Assembly (NCBI RefSeq): GCF_013282215.1
Contig: NZ_CP048103.1
Span: 682,001 to 746,000, forward strand
DNA: 64,000 nt
Direction: 5' to 3'
Source of the DNA: Kroppenstedtia eburnea
Lineage (GTDB): Bacteria; Bacillota; Bacilli; Thermoactinomycetales; DSM-45169
Notes under the pieces: model-generated
Database searches by the model: none
Seen by the model: the letters and a program-made list of their open reading frames with translations, nothing else
Told to the model about the DNA's origin: nothing
Made by a program: the position numbers and the translations under genes
Shown: in pieces, positions 1 through 8,700 of the stretch
Position numbering within the stretch: position 1 is the first letter of the stretch
Layout: the number at the start of each line of letters is the position of its first letter

Positions 1-1
1 G

Positions 2-49
2 GTGGTTTTGGTTGCTGCCCCGGTGATTGCTTACGGTCTGGCTTGGTAG
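2..49 (+). CDS. C-terminal end of an upstream membrane protein (partial)
   Basis: Fifteen codons run in frame from the window edge to a TAG at 47-49. They encode a hydrophobic tail ending in APVIAYGLAW, which would suit the last membrane helix of an integral membrane protein. The rest lies outside the window, so no family can be named. The call rests only on hydrophobicity and on the absence of any other gene start here. Confidence 0.35.
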   Translation: MVLVAAPVIAYGLAW

Positions 50-492
50 AGCCATTTTTTCGTGGAGGGAAACAAACCCGCCACCTTCGGTCACCCGGTT
101 TGGTCCTTACGTGTCGATTTTCGCATGTTTGGATTGATGTTGACCGGACGGGTGGAGGAGGAGCTCCGGTGAGTAGAGGAAAACTGTTTTTAAAAAAGCC
201 GCGGTTTTCGCGACTTTTAAACGGACCGGAGGCGAAAGCCCCTGGCGAGACTTGTGTCCTGTGGGAACGACAGCTTTTTCACAATGCTTCTAGTGCCCCT
301 TCAGGAAACTTTGATCTTGTTTTTCAGCAAGGCGGAGGCAGGAGGGTGGGGCGGCTCCGATCTCTTGCAAAGAGCGCATAGCGAGACCGGGAACGGAGTG
401 ACCTTGGCGAGACTTGTGCCCTACAAAGGCGAATCAAATCCCCACCCTCCTTACCTTTCTGTGATTTTCCACACAATGTTCTCTGAGGGGCA
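50..492. other. Intergenic region with mosaic repeats
   Basis: I see no convincing gene here. Positions 50-220 hold no feature I recognise. From about 225 the sequence is made of modules found elsewhere in the window: a module containing GGCGAGACTTGTG (near 243 and again near 403), the motif CTTTTTCACAATGCTTC (about 274-290), and the palindromic element at 291-495. Short open frames here are by-products of the repeats. Confidence 0.6.
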
Positions 493-495
493 CTA
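291..495. repeat. Long palindromic repeat, family 2, full-length copy
   Basis: The outer arms are TAGTGCCCCTTCAG at 291-304 and CTGAGGGGCACTA at 483-495. The inner arms are AGGAGGGTGGGG at 340-351 and CCCCACCCTCCT at 440-451, a perfect 12-bp match. Between them lie TTTTGATCTTGTTTTTCAGC-like sequence and the module CGATCTCTTGCAAAGAGCGCA. A short relative is at 11902-11968 and a diverged one near 48926-49000. There is no coding capacity, and the form is that of a MITE or other fold-back element. The right end supplies the TAG stop of the neighbouring minus-strand gene. Confidence 0.65.
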
Positions 496-987
496 GAATG
501 CGTAATCAAAAGCACGTTCCATTTGATCGGCCTCTTTGGAGACTGCGAAAAAAATAAATGGACCCTTTGTCTTTAAAACGTGTTTATCGATCAAAAAAAA
601 CTCTTCCGGGCGGTAATCCTTGAATTTTACGGTTTGGGCGTCGATTCTGTGCGATATTTTCTCTTTGACACTCTCTATCTGATGGGCATCTTTTACTTTG
701 ATAATGGCCAATTCATCGGCCTTTACATTGGATGAGGCCGTAAAAAGGATGAAATCTTCAATGCTGTCGGCATCGATTTGATACAATTTTTGCAGCTTGC
801 TCATGTCCCCTGGTTTCATGTGATCCAGGTTAACTTCCTGTTCAATCCGTTTCCCCACTTCGACAGCAGAAAGTTTTTCGACTGCCTCCTCTTTCTCACC
901 GGAGCATCCGGACAAGAGACTCATCGCCACGGCCAGTGCGAACATCACGGCCAAAAACGTTCTTATATCCTTCCCATACCGCTTCAT
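493..987 (-). CDS. DUF4358-like lipoprotein
   Basis: A 164-residue lipoprotein. The signal peptide ends in the lipobox LLSGC, with the lipidated Cys near residue 28. The mature part is hydrophilic and resembles DUF4358, small lipoproteins that often accompany MBOAT/DHHW surface-acetylation genes in Bacillota. Their molecular function is unknown to me. The ATG at 987 overlaps the stop of the upstream DHHW gene (ATGA) and follows GGAGG, so it is the last gene of a five-gene operon. The TAG stop coincides with the end of the palindromic repeat at 291-495, so the C-terminus may have been trimmed by that element. Confidence 0.7.
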   Translation of the reverse strand: MKRYGKDIRTFLAVMFALAVAMSLLSGCSGEKEEAVEKLSAVEVGKRIEQEVNLDHMKPGDMSKLQKLYQIDADSIEDFILFTASSNVKADELAIIKVKDAHQIESVKEKISHRIDAQTVKFKDYRPEEFFLIDKHVLKTKGPFIFFAVSKEADQMERAFDYAF

Positions 988-2144
988 TGGATCGCCTCCG
1001 ATAAGTTTTTGATCGATGGGTCTTCAGAGAACGTATGGACATTATAAAGCAGCAGTAACTCATCGATTTCACGTTCTTTCACAAACGTCGTCAAGTCTCC
1101 CTCGTAATATCGAAGGTCGACGACATCGATCTCGCTGAAGTGTTTTGTCAAGAATGGAATCAAACTGTTGGCATAGGAATCTTTGACCACCAGCAGCCTT
1201 TTCTTTTCTGGATGGGCTGTTGTGATTCGGATCAGCGGATGGTTGCCGTTAAGAAACACCGCATACTGATCCTTTTTATGAAGTTGTTCCATCTCATACA
1301 AGGAATCCGAGGTTTGGTCTTCATCGACATACTCCACCGTATATTTCTCCGGGTCCTTGGGCAAATACAGTTCAATGCTGTCCGGCTGGATCTGTCTGAA
1401 TCCACTCTTCGAATGGAGCGAACCGTAAAATTGACGGGAGACTTGCCGGATATTGAAATCTTCCTCCTGTTGGGGGGGAATCCCCATTTGCTTGCACAGC
1501 TCCCGATAGGCAAAATAGGCTCCCCGGGTGGTCCAATGATGATCGGTTTTATAAAAAATCGGTTGTTCCCGTTGGGTATACAGCGCGGGATATACATTGA
1601 CAAAAGGGATTCCGCGCTGTTGGATCAGTTGCCGGATTTGGTCCAAATACGCCTTTTCATCGCCAGCCGGGGCATATGCCGGAAGTTGTTCCTTGAGCAG
1701 GGTTGTGGCTGTTGGCACAAGCATCACGTATTTACGGAGATTGGGAGTGGCGCGGTCAAAGGCAAGAATAGCATCAACCTTCTTCTCCAAATCCCCATCC
1801 TCCGGTGGAATAAATTGTTGAATGAGATGTCCATCTTTGCCCAGGTAAATCCCGTTGCTTTCTTTTTTTCCCATGATCCGATCCGTATCGGTTTTCACTC
1901 CGATCCAAAGGTCTCTGAAGATCAATTGATCGGAAATGTATTTCTCGAAATCGGAGGTGAACTTTCCCGACGTCAGCGATTTCAGTGAGATCTGCGGCAG
2001 TGGCTCCAACATCCGATTTTCCGATTCCGAGAACGTCCGATCGGGCACTAACAGGTTCAGGATCGCAATTGAACCGGTGAACAGCAGCAGCAATAAGCCT
2101 AAGATATTTTTGCTTATTTTGTCATACCTGTTCAGGGTCGTCAC
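984..2144 (-). CDS. DHHW family (AlgX/AlgJ-like) surface polysaccharide acetylation protein
   Basis: About 386 residues. An N-terminal membrane anchor (residues about 14-32) precedes an SGNH-type domain with the signature YKTDHHWT near residue 197, which gives the DHHW family its name. Relatives AlgJ and AlgX act outside the membrane with an MBOAT partner to O-acetylate exopolysaccharide, and the gene lies 5 bp after an MBOAT gene. The start is odd. The GTG at 2144 lies inside a perfect AAAGGAGGTGA ribosome site, so translation may begin a few codons later, possibly at a CTG at 2135-2133. The role is inferred from family and context; the substrate is unknown. Confidence 0.8.
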   Translation of the reverse strand: MTTLNRYDKISKNILGLLLLLFTGSIAILNLLVPDRTFSESENRMLEPLPQISLKSLTSGKFTSDFEKYISDQLIFRDLWIGVKTDTDRIMGKKESNGIYLGKDGHLIQQFIPPEDGDLEKKVDAILAFDRATPNLRKYVMLVPTATTLLKEQLPAYAPAGDEKAYLDQIRQLIQQRGIPFVNVYPALYTQREQPIFYKTDHHWTTRGAYFAYRELCKQMGIPPQQEEDFNIRQVSRQFYGSLHSKSGFRQIQPDSIELYLPKDPEKYTVEYVDEDQTSDSLYEMEQLHKKDQYAVFLNGNHPLIRITTAHPEKKRLLVVKDSYANSLIPFLTKHFSEIDVVDLRYYEGDLTTFVKEREIDELLLLYNVHTFSEDPSIKNLSEAIQ

Positions 2145-2149
2145 CTCCT

Positions 2150-3556
2150 TTAAAATCGAAAGTACAGGAACGGGTTGTAGGTATCATCGACTAAATAAGC
2201 CGTCGACAGAACCATCAATATAAAACACACGGCCGGAACGGCGATCGCCCCTGCGACCCCCCACTTTTCCTTCACATGGGATAAAACTTTTCCCGGAAGC
2301 GGTGTTGCACATAGAGCCAACAGGATCAACAAGACGGGATGGGTGGACAGAGCGTAGAACGCTTGATCATCTGCAATTCCGTTCGCACCGTACCCGAACA
2401 TCACCCCGATGAACTTCAAGCTGGAAGCCAAATGATCAAAATCGAACCATACCCAGCCGACAATGACTATCAGGAGTGTGTAGATATGTGCCATAAAAGT
2501 TGGGCTGCGTTGTAGCCATTTCAGAAGAAACAGCTTTTCAACTGTAACGAAGAGACCAAAATACAAACCCCATATGATAAAATTCCAGTTCGCCCCGTGC
2601 CATAAGCCGGTCAGAAACCAGACCACCAACAGATTGCGAAACTGTTTCAATAGGCCCAACCGATTGCCACCGAGGGGAATATAGACATATTCCCGAAACC
2701 AGGAGCCCAATGATATATGCCATCTGCGCCAAAATTCCGTAATGCTTTTGGATATATAAGGGTAGTTGAAGTTTTTCACCAAATCGAAACCGAACATCTT
2801 GCCGAGCCCGCGCGCCATATCCGAATACCCGCTGAAATCGAAGTAAATTTGAAAGGTAAAGGCGATGATCCCCAGCCATGCGGACAAGATGGACAAATCC
2901 TCCGAGGGTGTCGCTTTCACATTCGCCCACAGCAACCCGATATTGTTGGCGAGCAACACCTTTTTTGCAAGTCCTCTGATAAAACATTCCGCCCCTTCGC
3001 CAAACCCCTCAAGCGTCACCTTACGGGAAACCAGTTGTTTCGCAATATCGCCGTATTTGATGATCGGACCTGCAACCAGCTGCGGAAACATGGTGACGTA
3101 GGTTCCGAAGTGGATGATATTCCGCTGCACGGGTATTTGACCCCGGTAGACATCGATTACATAAGACATCGTTTGGAACGTATAAAAGGAGATGCCCACC
3201 GGCAGCGGAAGATCCGCCGCCTGTATGTGCAGATGGAAGAGCTGATTGATGTTGTCAAGGACAAATCCGGCATACTTGAAAAAGGAGAGAATGCCCAAAC
3301 TGCCGATGATGGATCCGATTAAAACGGCTCGGGCGATCGGTTTACGGTGTCTGTATCGGTCAATCAGCAGTCCGTTGCAATAGTCAAATACGGTTGTGAA
3401 AATCATGATGAGGATATAGACTGGCTCTCCCCAAGCATAAAAGATCAGGCTTGCAACGAGCAGGACGACATTTCGAAGCCCCTTTGGCGACATATAATAG
3501 ATCAAAAGAGTTGCTGGCAGGAAGAGGAACAAAAATATCAAGCTGCTGAAGACCAA
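2150..3556 (-). CDS. MBOAT family O-acyltransferase (AlgI/DltB-like)
   Basis: A 468-residue polytopic membrane protein. It has the conserved block FWRRWHISLGSWFREYVY (about residues 275-292) and the MBOAT catalytic His in GLWHGANW (His320). AlgI-type proteins move acetyl groups across the membrane for transfer to extracellular polysaccharide by an SGNH or DHHW partner. Both partner types flank it (SGNH lipoprotein upstream, DHHW protein downstream). A TTG start at 3556 is chosen because GGAGGTGA lies about seven bases upstream. The substrate could be a secondary wall polymer, peptidoglycan or a capsule; the sequence does not say. Confidence 0.9.
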   Translation of the reverse strand: MVFSSLIFLFLFLPATLLIYYMSPKGLRNVVLLVASLIFYAWGEPVYILIMIFTTVFDYCNGLLIDRYRHRKPIARAVLIGSIIGSLGILSFFKYAGFVLDNINQLFHLHIQAADLPLPVGISFYTFQTMSYVIDVYRGQIPVQRNIIHFGTYVTMFPQLVAGPIIKYGDIAKQLVSRKVTLEGFGEGAECFIRGLAKKVLLANNIGLLWANVKATPSEDLSILSAWLGIIAFTFQIYFDFSGYSDMARGLGKMFGFDLVKNFNYPYISKSITEFWRRWHISLGSWFREYVYIPLGGNRLGLLKQFRNLLVVWFLTGLWHGANWNFIIWGLYFGLFVTVEKLFLLKWLQRSPTFMAHIYTLLIVIVGWVWFDFDHLASSLKFIGVMFGYGANGIADDQAFYALSTHPVLLILLALCATPLPGKVLSHVKEKWGVAGAIAVPAVCFILMVLSTAYLVDDTYNPFLYFRF

Positions 3557-3588
3557 CCCTTGTCACCTCCAATACGATGATTTGCAAC

Positions 3589-4266
3589 CTATTTGACCCG
3601 GTCTTTCAGCAACTCCAACATGAATGTATAAAACTCTTCTTTAAAATGGATCCCATCCGAATCGTGCAGATTTTTGTGTTTTGCAAAGATGGGAGACAGA
3701 TCTGCATAGCCCACTTTTTTCTCAGCGGCCAGCTTTTTCAATCCCTGATTATAATCACTGATATTTTTGTAACGGGGTTCCTTCTTCTCTGCATCGGGTG
3801 TAACCGGAGTCACAGACAGTACGGTAATGTTGGCACCTGGGAGTTTCTCCTCGATTTTGTCTATCAATTTGGCATAATACGCCAGTGAATACTGCTTGGG
3901 ATTGTCGGTTACTTTAGGCGGTAATAAAATGTCATCGGATCCCAGTTGGATAAAGATGTGCTTCGGGTTTCTCTTTGCGATTTTGTTCACATCATCCAAT
4001 GCCACTTCGGTGATTTTCCCGGCGCCTGCTTGCACATTGGCATCATCCAATAGATCGTGGTAGGATAGCCCCTCCGTAATGGAATCCCCCAAAAATACGC
4101 TGTGTTGAAAGACCGATCGATACGAAGTTTCGGCCGACTTTGAAGGTGTGGCTTGAGTTTGAGAGGGCTGATTTTCCGGGAGTTCGTCGTGGGGAGCGTT
4201 TCCGCATGCTGCCAAACCGAATACAGTGCCTACAATGAATAATGTTGAAAGGATTTTCTTTGCCAT
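3589..4266 (-). CDS. SGNH/GDSL hydrolase-like lipoprotein
   Basis: A 225-residue lipoprotein with lipobox LAAC (Cys near 21). SGNH signatures are visible: block I FLGDSITEG with the nucleophilic Ser, a block III-like LGSDD, and a C-terminal DSDGIHF that supplies the Asp-x-x-His pair. Such proteins act as acetyl esterases or acetyltransferases on surface glycans. The gene sits between the wall amidase and the MBOAT gene in one transcription unit, so a role in acetyl transfer or removal is likely. The Asn usual in block III is replaced by Asp, which may alter activity. GGGAGGAACC precedes the ATG. Confidence 0.8.
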   Translation of the reverse strand: MAKKILSTLFIVGTVFGLAACGNAPHDELPENQPSQTQATPSKSAETSYRSVFQHSVFLGDSITEGLSYHDLLDDANVQAGAGKITEVALDDVNKIAKRNPKHIFIQLGSDDILLPPKVTDNPKQYSLAYYAKLIDKIEEKLPGANITVLSVTPVTPDAEKKEPRYKNISDYNQGLKKLAAEKKVGYADLSPIFAKHKNLHDSDGIHFKEEFYTFMLELLKDRVK

Positions 4267-4281
4267 GAGGTGGTTCCTCCC

Positions 4282-4926
4282 TTAATCTAATTTCAGGTAT
4301 TCTTTGATTCCATCCACAATCGAGACAGCCATCCGGTTTTGATATTCCTCTGTCAGCATTTCTTTCTCTTCTTTCGGATGGGTCAGATATCCCATCTCAA
4401 TCAAAACGGCCGGCATTTTCGTATCCTTTAAAACAAAATAATTCTCTTTCTTTACACCCCGGTTCTGAAAGCCACTCCCTTGGACCACATGTTTGTGCAT
4501 GACCTTGGCCAGGGAACGGGAATTCCAGTGGTAATAATACGTTTCCGTACCGGAAACATCAGGGTTGGCAAAGGTGTTTCCGTGAATGGAAATAAACAGA
4601 TCGGCGCCTAAATCGTTGGCGAATTTCGGCCTGGCACGGTCGACGGAAGATATAAAACGGTCATCTGTTCTGGTGAGATGAACCTGTAGTCGCGGCTCTT
4701 CCTGCGCCAGTTTTTCCACTTTGCGCGATAATTTCAGTGTGAAATCCTTCTCAAATTGTCCGCTGGCCCCTGTCGCACCGTGATCTTTGCCGCCATGGCC
4801 GGGATCGATGACAACCTTGTACACCGATTTGCCGTTTGAGTTGCTGAAGTTGTAGAAGGCAACGATCCCAATGGCGGTGAAGATCAACAGGATCATGATG
4901 ATCATCGGCGGTCTGACCGTTTTCAT
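4282..4926 (-). CDS. N-acetylmuramoyl-L-alanine amidase (Amidase_3), membrane anchored
   Basis: A 214-residue protein with one N-terminal membrane helix and an Amidase_3 domain, a zinc enzyme that cleaves the amide between MurNAc and the stem peptide. The zinc and catalytic motifs are visible: VVIDPGHGG with the first His, a Glu/Asp-rich stretch, ISIHGNTF with the second His, and VLIEMGYLTHP with the catalytic Glu. I chose the ATG at 4926, preceded by AGAGGGA; a longer frame to 5109 crosses the upstream terminator. It leads the acetylation operon, 15 bp before the SGNH gene. There is no binding repeat (LysM, SH3), so membrane anchoring probably positions it. Confidence 0.88.
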   Translation of the reverse strand: MKTVRPPMIIMILLIFTAIGIVAFYNFSNSNGKSVYKVVIDPGHGGKDHGATGASGQFEKDFTLKLSRKVEKLAQEEPRLQVHLTRTDDRFISSVDRARPKFANDLGADLFISIHGNTFANPDVSGTETYYYHWNSRSLAKVMHKHVVQGSGFQNRGVKKENYFVLKDTKMPAVLIEMGYLTHPKEEKEMLTEEYQNRMAVSIVDGIKEYLKLD

Positions 4927-5082
4927 TTTCTTATCCCTCTGCTTTGTATTGAAGTTTGTTGGGTAACTCCCTCTGCCTGCAAAAAAGAATAATAGACAAA
5001 GATCAAGATCAAATGCAGAAGAAGTGCACATCAAATAAAAAAAACCTGAGTCTCCTTGCTCAGATTCTGAAACTGCCGGAAC

Positions 5083-5107
5083 AAAAAAAGCAGAACCGAG
5101 GTTCTGC
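5083..5107 (-). terminator. Rho-independent terminator of the first two-component operon
   Basis: On the minus strand the arms GCAGAACC and GGTTCTGC are followed by seven T. The hairpin starts just past the histidine kinase stop and separates it from the amidase operon. Confidence 0.85.
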
Positions 5108-5110
5108 ACG

Positions 5111-6934
5111 CTAAATTTTTTTATTCAGATGGAAATAGAACATGACGCCGTCAGATGTATTGATTACGCCATAGGGCACGCCATGCAATTCCAATATCCT
5201 CCTGGAGATGGCCAGGCCGAGTCCGGTTCCTCCAGTGGAACGATGGCGGGAAGCTTCGCCGCGATAGAAACGATTCCAGATCTTTTCCAACTGCTCGTCG
5301 GGAATGTGGGTTCCTTTATTTTCGATACATACTTTGACAGTGTCCCGCTCTTCGACGATGGAAATGGCAATCGATTCTTGTTCCGGCGTGTGGCGAATCG
5401 CGTTGGTGAGAAAATTGACAATCACTTGTTCAATCCGGCGTTGATTGGCCACCACTTCGATCGGTTCAAGACGGGTGTGCAGCTGCAATGATTTGCTTTC
5501 AATCTTCCAAGCGAATTTTGCACAAATCCGCTCAATGACGGTGTCGATGGAAAACGAATCCATGTCCATTTGATACGTACCCGACTCATACTTTGCCAAT
5601 TCCAGCATATCCGCGATCAGCAGGTCCATCCTTCTCACTTCATCTTCCATCGCCGCAAAATAATATTCCCGCTTATGGCTTGCAACCCCGTCCTTCAGAA
5701 TGGAAAGGCAGCTTTGAATGACGCTCAACGGGGTTTTCAATTCATGGGAGACCCCGGATATAAATTCTTTCCGCGTGTTTTCCAGCTGTTTTTCCTTCTC
5801 GATATCCTGCTCCAACCGAGTGATATGGGTATGGAGCCGATCGGAGAGTTCGTTGATGTTACGCGACAGATCCCCGATCTCATCCTGGGTCGTCACCGGA
5901 ATTTTCTCGGAAAAGTCCAATCCGGTGATTCGTTGCGTAGTTTGGTTGATTCGCAGTAACGGCCGGGCAATGCGACGGGAGTAATAAAATGATGCCAACA
6001 GTACGAGCAGCAGTGTGGCGATCACAATATATCCATAGTAATCCCGCATCACCCCCGCGGCTTCATTGACAGGCTGCAGCGATGTCATCGCAAACACATA
6101 GGCGGGCTTTCCGTCCCGGTCTTTGATGGTGTCCACAAAGATTTTGTACTTCACATGATTTTCTTCAAAATCCATGATTTTACTCGAATTCGCCTTGCGA
6201 TCGTCTCCGTACAAAAGGTCCGCTTGAAAAGCTTTGACCCGATCCAGAAATAAATGGTTTGTATAGCGTGAAAATCCGACGCCTTCCGGTGCGTGCACCT
6301 TTGTAACCGTTCCTTTGACAAGCCAATTAGGATACTTTTCATCATATTTCGTCGCATTTTTAAACCTGGGTACAACAACTTCATATTCTTTGTTCACCAT
6401 CTGATGATTTTCCAGATGCCCCTCCTCTCTCAGATGGCTTGGATTCCTTCCCACCCGTTGTACTACTGGCTGGTTCTTCATCATTCTACCTTCCATGGCA
6501 ATCCGCTCTCCCTCTTGAATCCATGTGTCTAGAAACGAATCGTCATTATTGAAGTCTTCCACATTCATGATACTGTACAGCGGGATGGTGAGCCTTTGAT
6601 TGGCAAGGGGGTGGTTGTCATCGGAGGAGTCCACCTTGATCTCCATGTTAAAATCGCCGGTATGTTTCAGGTTGCCCATGGCATCGAGGGTCGTGATCCA
6701 GGTGTGATGCTTTTGATAAAAGTCCAGTTCAAGATTGACCACGGCTTGTGGGTCTTCCGCATTCTTCAGGTAGTCCTTTTTATAGGATTGAAGAGCTGTC
6801 TGGATATCCTTCTCTTTTTGATGCACATAAAACTCTTTGAAGAACACGGTTTGCCCGACAAAAACGACGGAAAGAATGAACAGGCACAATGCGGACGTCA
6901 ATATGAACAGCTTGAGTACAATACCGCTTTTCAT
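5111..6934 (-). CDS. Sensor histidine kinase, two-component system 1
   Basis: A 607-residue membrane kinase. Two helices (residues about 6-31 and 301-318) enclose an extracytoplasmic sensor of about 265 residues. HAMP and a short coiled coil follow, then the dimerisation domain with the phospho-accepting His397 in SGVSHELKTPL and an ATPase domain with N-box NFLTNAIRHTP and G-box GGTGLGLAIS. It partners with the OmpR-type regulator whose gene overlaps it by 4 bp. The large outer domain suggests sensing of the envelope or an extracellular ligand, but its family is not recognised. The neighbouring surface-polymer operon is a plausible target. Confidence 0.9.
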   Translation of the reverse strand: MKSGIVLKLFILTSALCLFILSVVFVGQTVFFKEFYVHQKEKDIQTALQSYKKDYLKNAEDPQAVVNLELDFYQKHHTWITTLDAMGNLKHTGDFNMEIKVDSSDDNHPLANQRLTIPLYSIMNVEDFNNDDSFLDTWIQEGERIAMEGRMMKNQPVVQRVGRNPSHLREEGHLENHQMVNKEYEVVVPRFKNATKYDEKYPNWLVKGTVTKVHAPEGVGFSRYTNHLFLDRVKAFQADLLYGDDRKANSSKIMDFEENHVKYKIFVDTIKDRDGKPAYVFAMTSLQPVNEAAGVMRDYYGYIVIATLLLVLLASFYYSRRIARPLLRINQTTQRITGLDFSEKIPVTTQDEIGDLSRNINELSDRLHTHITRLEQDIEKEKQLENTRKEFISGVSHELKTPLSVIQSCLSILKDGVASHKREYYFAAMEDEVRRMDLLIADMLELAKYESGTYQMDMDSFSIDTVIERICAKFAWKIESKSLQLHTRLEPIEVVANQRRIEQVIVNFLTNAIRHTPEQESIAISIVEERDTVKVCIENKGTHIPDEQLEKIWNRFYRGEASRHRSTGGTGLGLAISRRILELHGVPYGVINTSDGVMFYFHLNKKI

Positions 6935-7608
6935 GGTTGATCCTCAAATTTGTATCCTGAACGAACGACGGTGACGATGGATTTGGCGTGCTTTCCCAGT
7001 TTGGAACGGAGATTGCGAATATGGCTGTTGACCGTTCGATTGTCACCTACGAAATCATATCCCCAAATTTTCGTGATCAGTTGTTCTCTTGTGATGATGA
7101 TTCCTTTGTTTTTCATCAGGCATGCCAGGATTTCAAACTCCGTATGGGTTAAATTGCAGTTCTCCCCATCGACCGTAACGGAACGGGAGGGGAAATGGAT
7201 CGAAATTCTGCCATTGGATAATGTATCATTCTTATGTTCCCGAGCAGGCCGACTCTCCAAAAGTCGCTTTGCCCGTGCCAGCAAAATCCGGGGACTGTAC
7301 GGTTTGGTAACATAATCATCTGCACCGAGCTCAAATCCGAGCAGCGTATCATCCTCATCCGAACGTGCTGTCAACATAATGATCGGAGTGTTCGACGCCT
7401 TGCGAATGCGTCTGCACACCGACCACCCGTCCAATTCAGGCAGCATAATATCCAAAATGATTAAATGCACCTCATGCTCTTGAAACAGTGTCAATGCATG
7501 TCTTCCGTCGGCTGCTTCCAACACTTCATAGCCTGCATCGAGCAAATAATCCTTTATAATTTCACGTAAAATCTGCTCATCCTCCACAACCAGTATCTTT
7601 TTTGACAT
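6931..7608 (-). CDS. OmpR/PhoB family response regulator, system 1
   Basis: A 225-residue regulator. The receiver domain has acidic residues VVEDE near 8-12, phospho-acceptor Asp53 in ILDIMLP and Lys in VTKPYSP. A C-terminal winged-helix domain follows, with GDNRTVNSHIRNLRSKLG as recognition helix. The stop overlaps the start of the kinase gene (ATGA), so the two are translationally coupled. It reads away from the GNAT gene, and their promoters must lie in the shared 186-bp gap. Confidence 0.92.
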   Translation of the reverse strand: MSKKILVVEDEQILREIIKDYLLDAGYEVLEAADGRHALTLFQEHEVHLIILDIMLPELDGWSVCRRIRKASNTPIIMLTARSDEDDTLLGFELGADDYVTKPYSPRILLARAKRLLESRPAREHKNDTLSNGRISIHFPSRSVTVDGENCNLTHTEFEILACLMKNKGIIITREQLITKIWGYDFVGDNRTVNSHIRNLRSKLGKHAKSIVTVVRSGYKFEDQP

Positions 7609-7794
7609 TCGGCGATCTCTCCGTGTTTTTAAGTAGGATCAAGTATTTAAAAAGTATAGAGAATGCAACATATTATTGGATATTCTATCATGTCGAGGAC
7701 AATATCAATAAATATAACTTTATTTATTATAACATGGGCAAGGAATGTACAGGATTTATGGAAGAATCCATTGAAACAGGGAATGAGGGGGGAT

Positions 7795-8370
7795 ATGAAA
7801 CTTCGTTTACAAGGGGACCGGGTGGTGCTGAGGGACTTGGAGCCGGAGGATCTGGATCGTCTCTGGTATTGGAAATATGAAGCAGAGGATCGGGAACACC
7901 AGCTTTGGAACGGTCCTTACCGGCCGGTGGTGAAACCGGCGCGGGAGAAGTTTGACCGCCTGTGGGCGGAGGAGCTGGACCGGGTGGGCACCGACTCTCC
8001 CCGGTGGCAGATGGTGATCGAGATTGACGGGGAACTGAAGGGTACCGTCGGCCGTTACTGGGTGGATGAGGCAACCAATTGGTCGGAAATCGGGATTGTC
8101 ATCTTCGATTCCCGGTACTGGTCGGGGGGTTACGGGAGGGAAGCCTTTCAGATGTGGATCGACTATCTCTTCCGCCATGTGGATACGGTTCGCCTGGGAA
8201 TCTCCACCTGGTCCGGGAATGAGCGGATGATCCGTCTCGCGGCCCGCTGTGGCATGGTGGAGGAGGGAAGAATCCGCAAAGCCCGGATCGTCCGGGGGCG
8301 GTATTATGATTCGGTCAAGATGGGGATCCTTCGGGAAGAATGGGAAGCGATGACCCGGGAAGCGTTGTAA
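7795..8370 (+). CDS. GNAT family N-acetyltransferase (RimJ/RimL type)
   Basis: A 191-residue acetyltransferase beginning MKLRLQGDRVVLRDLEPED, typical of the RimJ/RimL branch. Its acetyl-CoA loop region is YWSGGYGREAF (about 104-114), followed by a conserved NERMIRLAARCGM segment. I chose the ATG at 7795 because GAGGGGGG lies just upstream; the longer frame has no ribosome site. The substrate is unknown. The last codons, GAA GCG TTG TAA, match the end motif of the repeat family that follows (AGAAGCATTGTGA), so the C-terminus seems to be built from repeat sequence. Confidence 0.85.
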   Translation: MKLRLQGDRVVLRDLEPEDLDRLWYWKYEAEDREHQLWNGPYRPVVKPAREKFDRLWAEELDRVGTDSPRWQMVIEIDGELKGTVGRYWVDEATNWSEIGIVIFDSRYWSGGYGREAFQMWIDYLFRHVDTVRLGISTWSGNERMIRLAARCGMVEEGRIRKARIVRGRYYDSVKMGILREEWEAMTREAL

Positions 8371-8600
8371 TAAAGCCGTCATACCCATAGGGCACAAGTC
8401 GTGCCGGGGTCGCCATGCACTCACCAGTACAAGTCTCGCCAGTGGGCTTTCGCCCCCGGTCTCGCTATGCACTCACCAGCACAAGTCTCGCCAGGGGGCT
8501 TTCGCCCCCGGTCTCGCTATGCAGGGAGGGTTGGGTTTTGCATGGATGACTTTGCTCGGAAGAACAACCGGAACGCAGCCCAGCCCCAAATATGGATTTA
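8359..8600. repeat. Mosaic palindromic repeat block with two 52-bp direct repeats
   Basis: The block starts in the last codons of the GNAT gene. It holds an inverted copy of the module read elsewhere as GACTTGTGCCCTATGGGG, then two near-identical 52-bp direct repeats at 8417-8468 and 8469-8520 (GCACTCACCAG...GGTCTCGCTAT), each containing a small GGGGGCTTTCGCCCCC hairpin. It ends with the family 1 arm GGGAGGGTTGGGTTTTGCATG and a partial partner near 8575-8586. A 104-codon frame across it is a by-product. With the terminator at 8622 and the operator region at 8701 it fills the gap before the DeoR gene. Confidence 0.65.
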
Positions 8601-8621
8601 TCAGACGCACCCCAGTTATGA

Positions 8622-8651
8622 AAGGTCTCTCCACGCAAGAGGCCTTTTTTT
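8622..8651 (+). terminator. Rho-independent terminator
   Basis: Arms GGTCTCT and AGAGGCC with one G-T pair are followed by seven T. It would end transcription from the GNAT gene and repeat block before the DeoR gene. Confidence 0.7.
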
Positions 8652-8700
8652 GCTGGCAACGGATTTGGACGGGATTTCCATTGACGGTTTGTTGAACGAA

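Noticed and set aside
4926-5109. Longer start for the amidase
   Set aside because: The extension crosses the kinase terminator and lacks a ribosome site; the ATG at 4926 has both site and signal anchor.
8417-8520. CRISPR-like direct repeats
   Set aside because: Only two copies directly abut with no spacers, and they belong to the palindromic repeat family.
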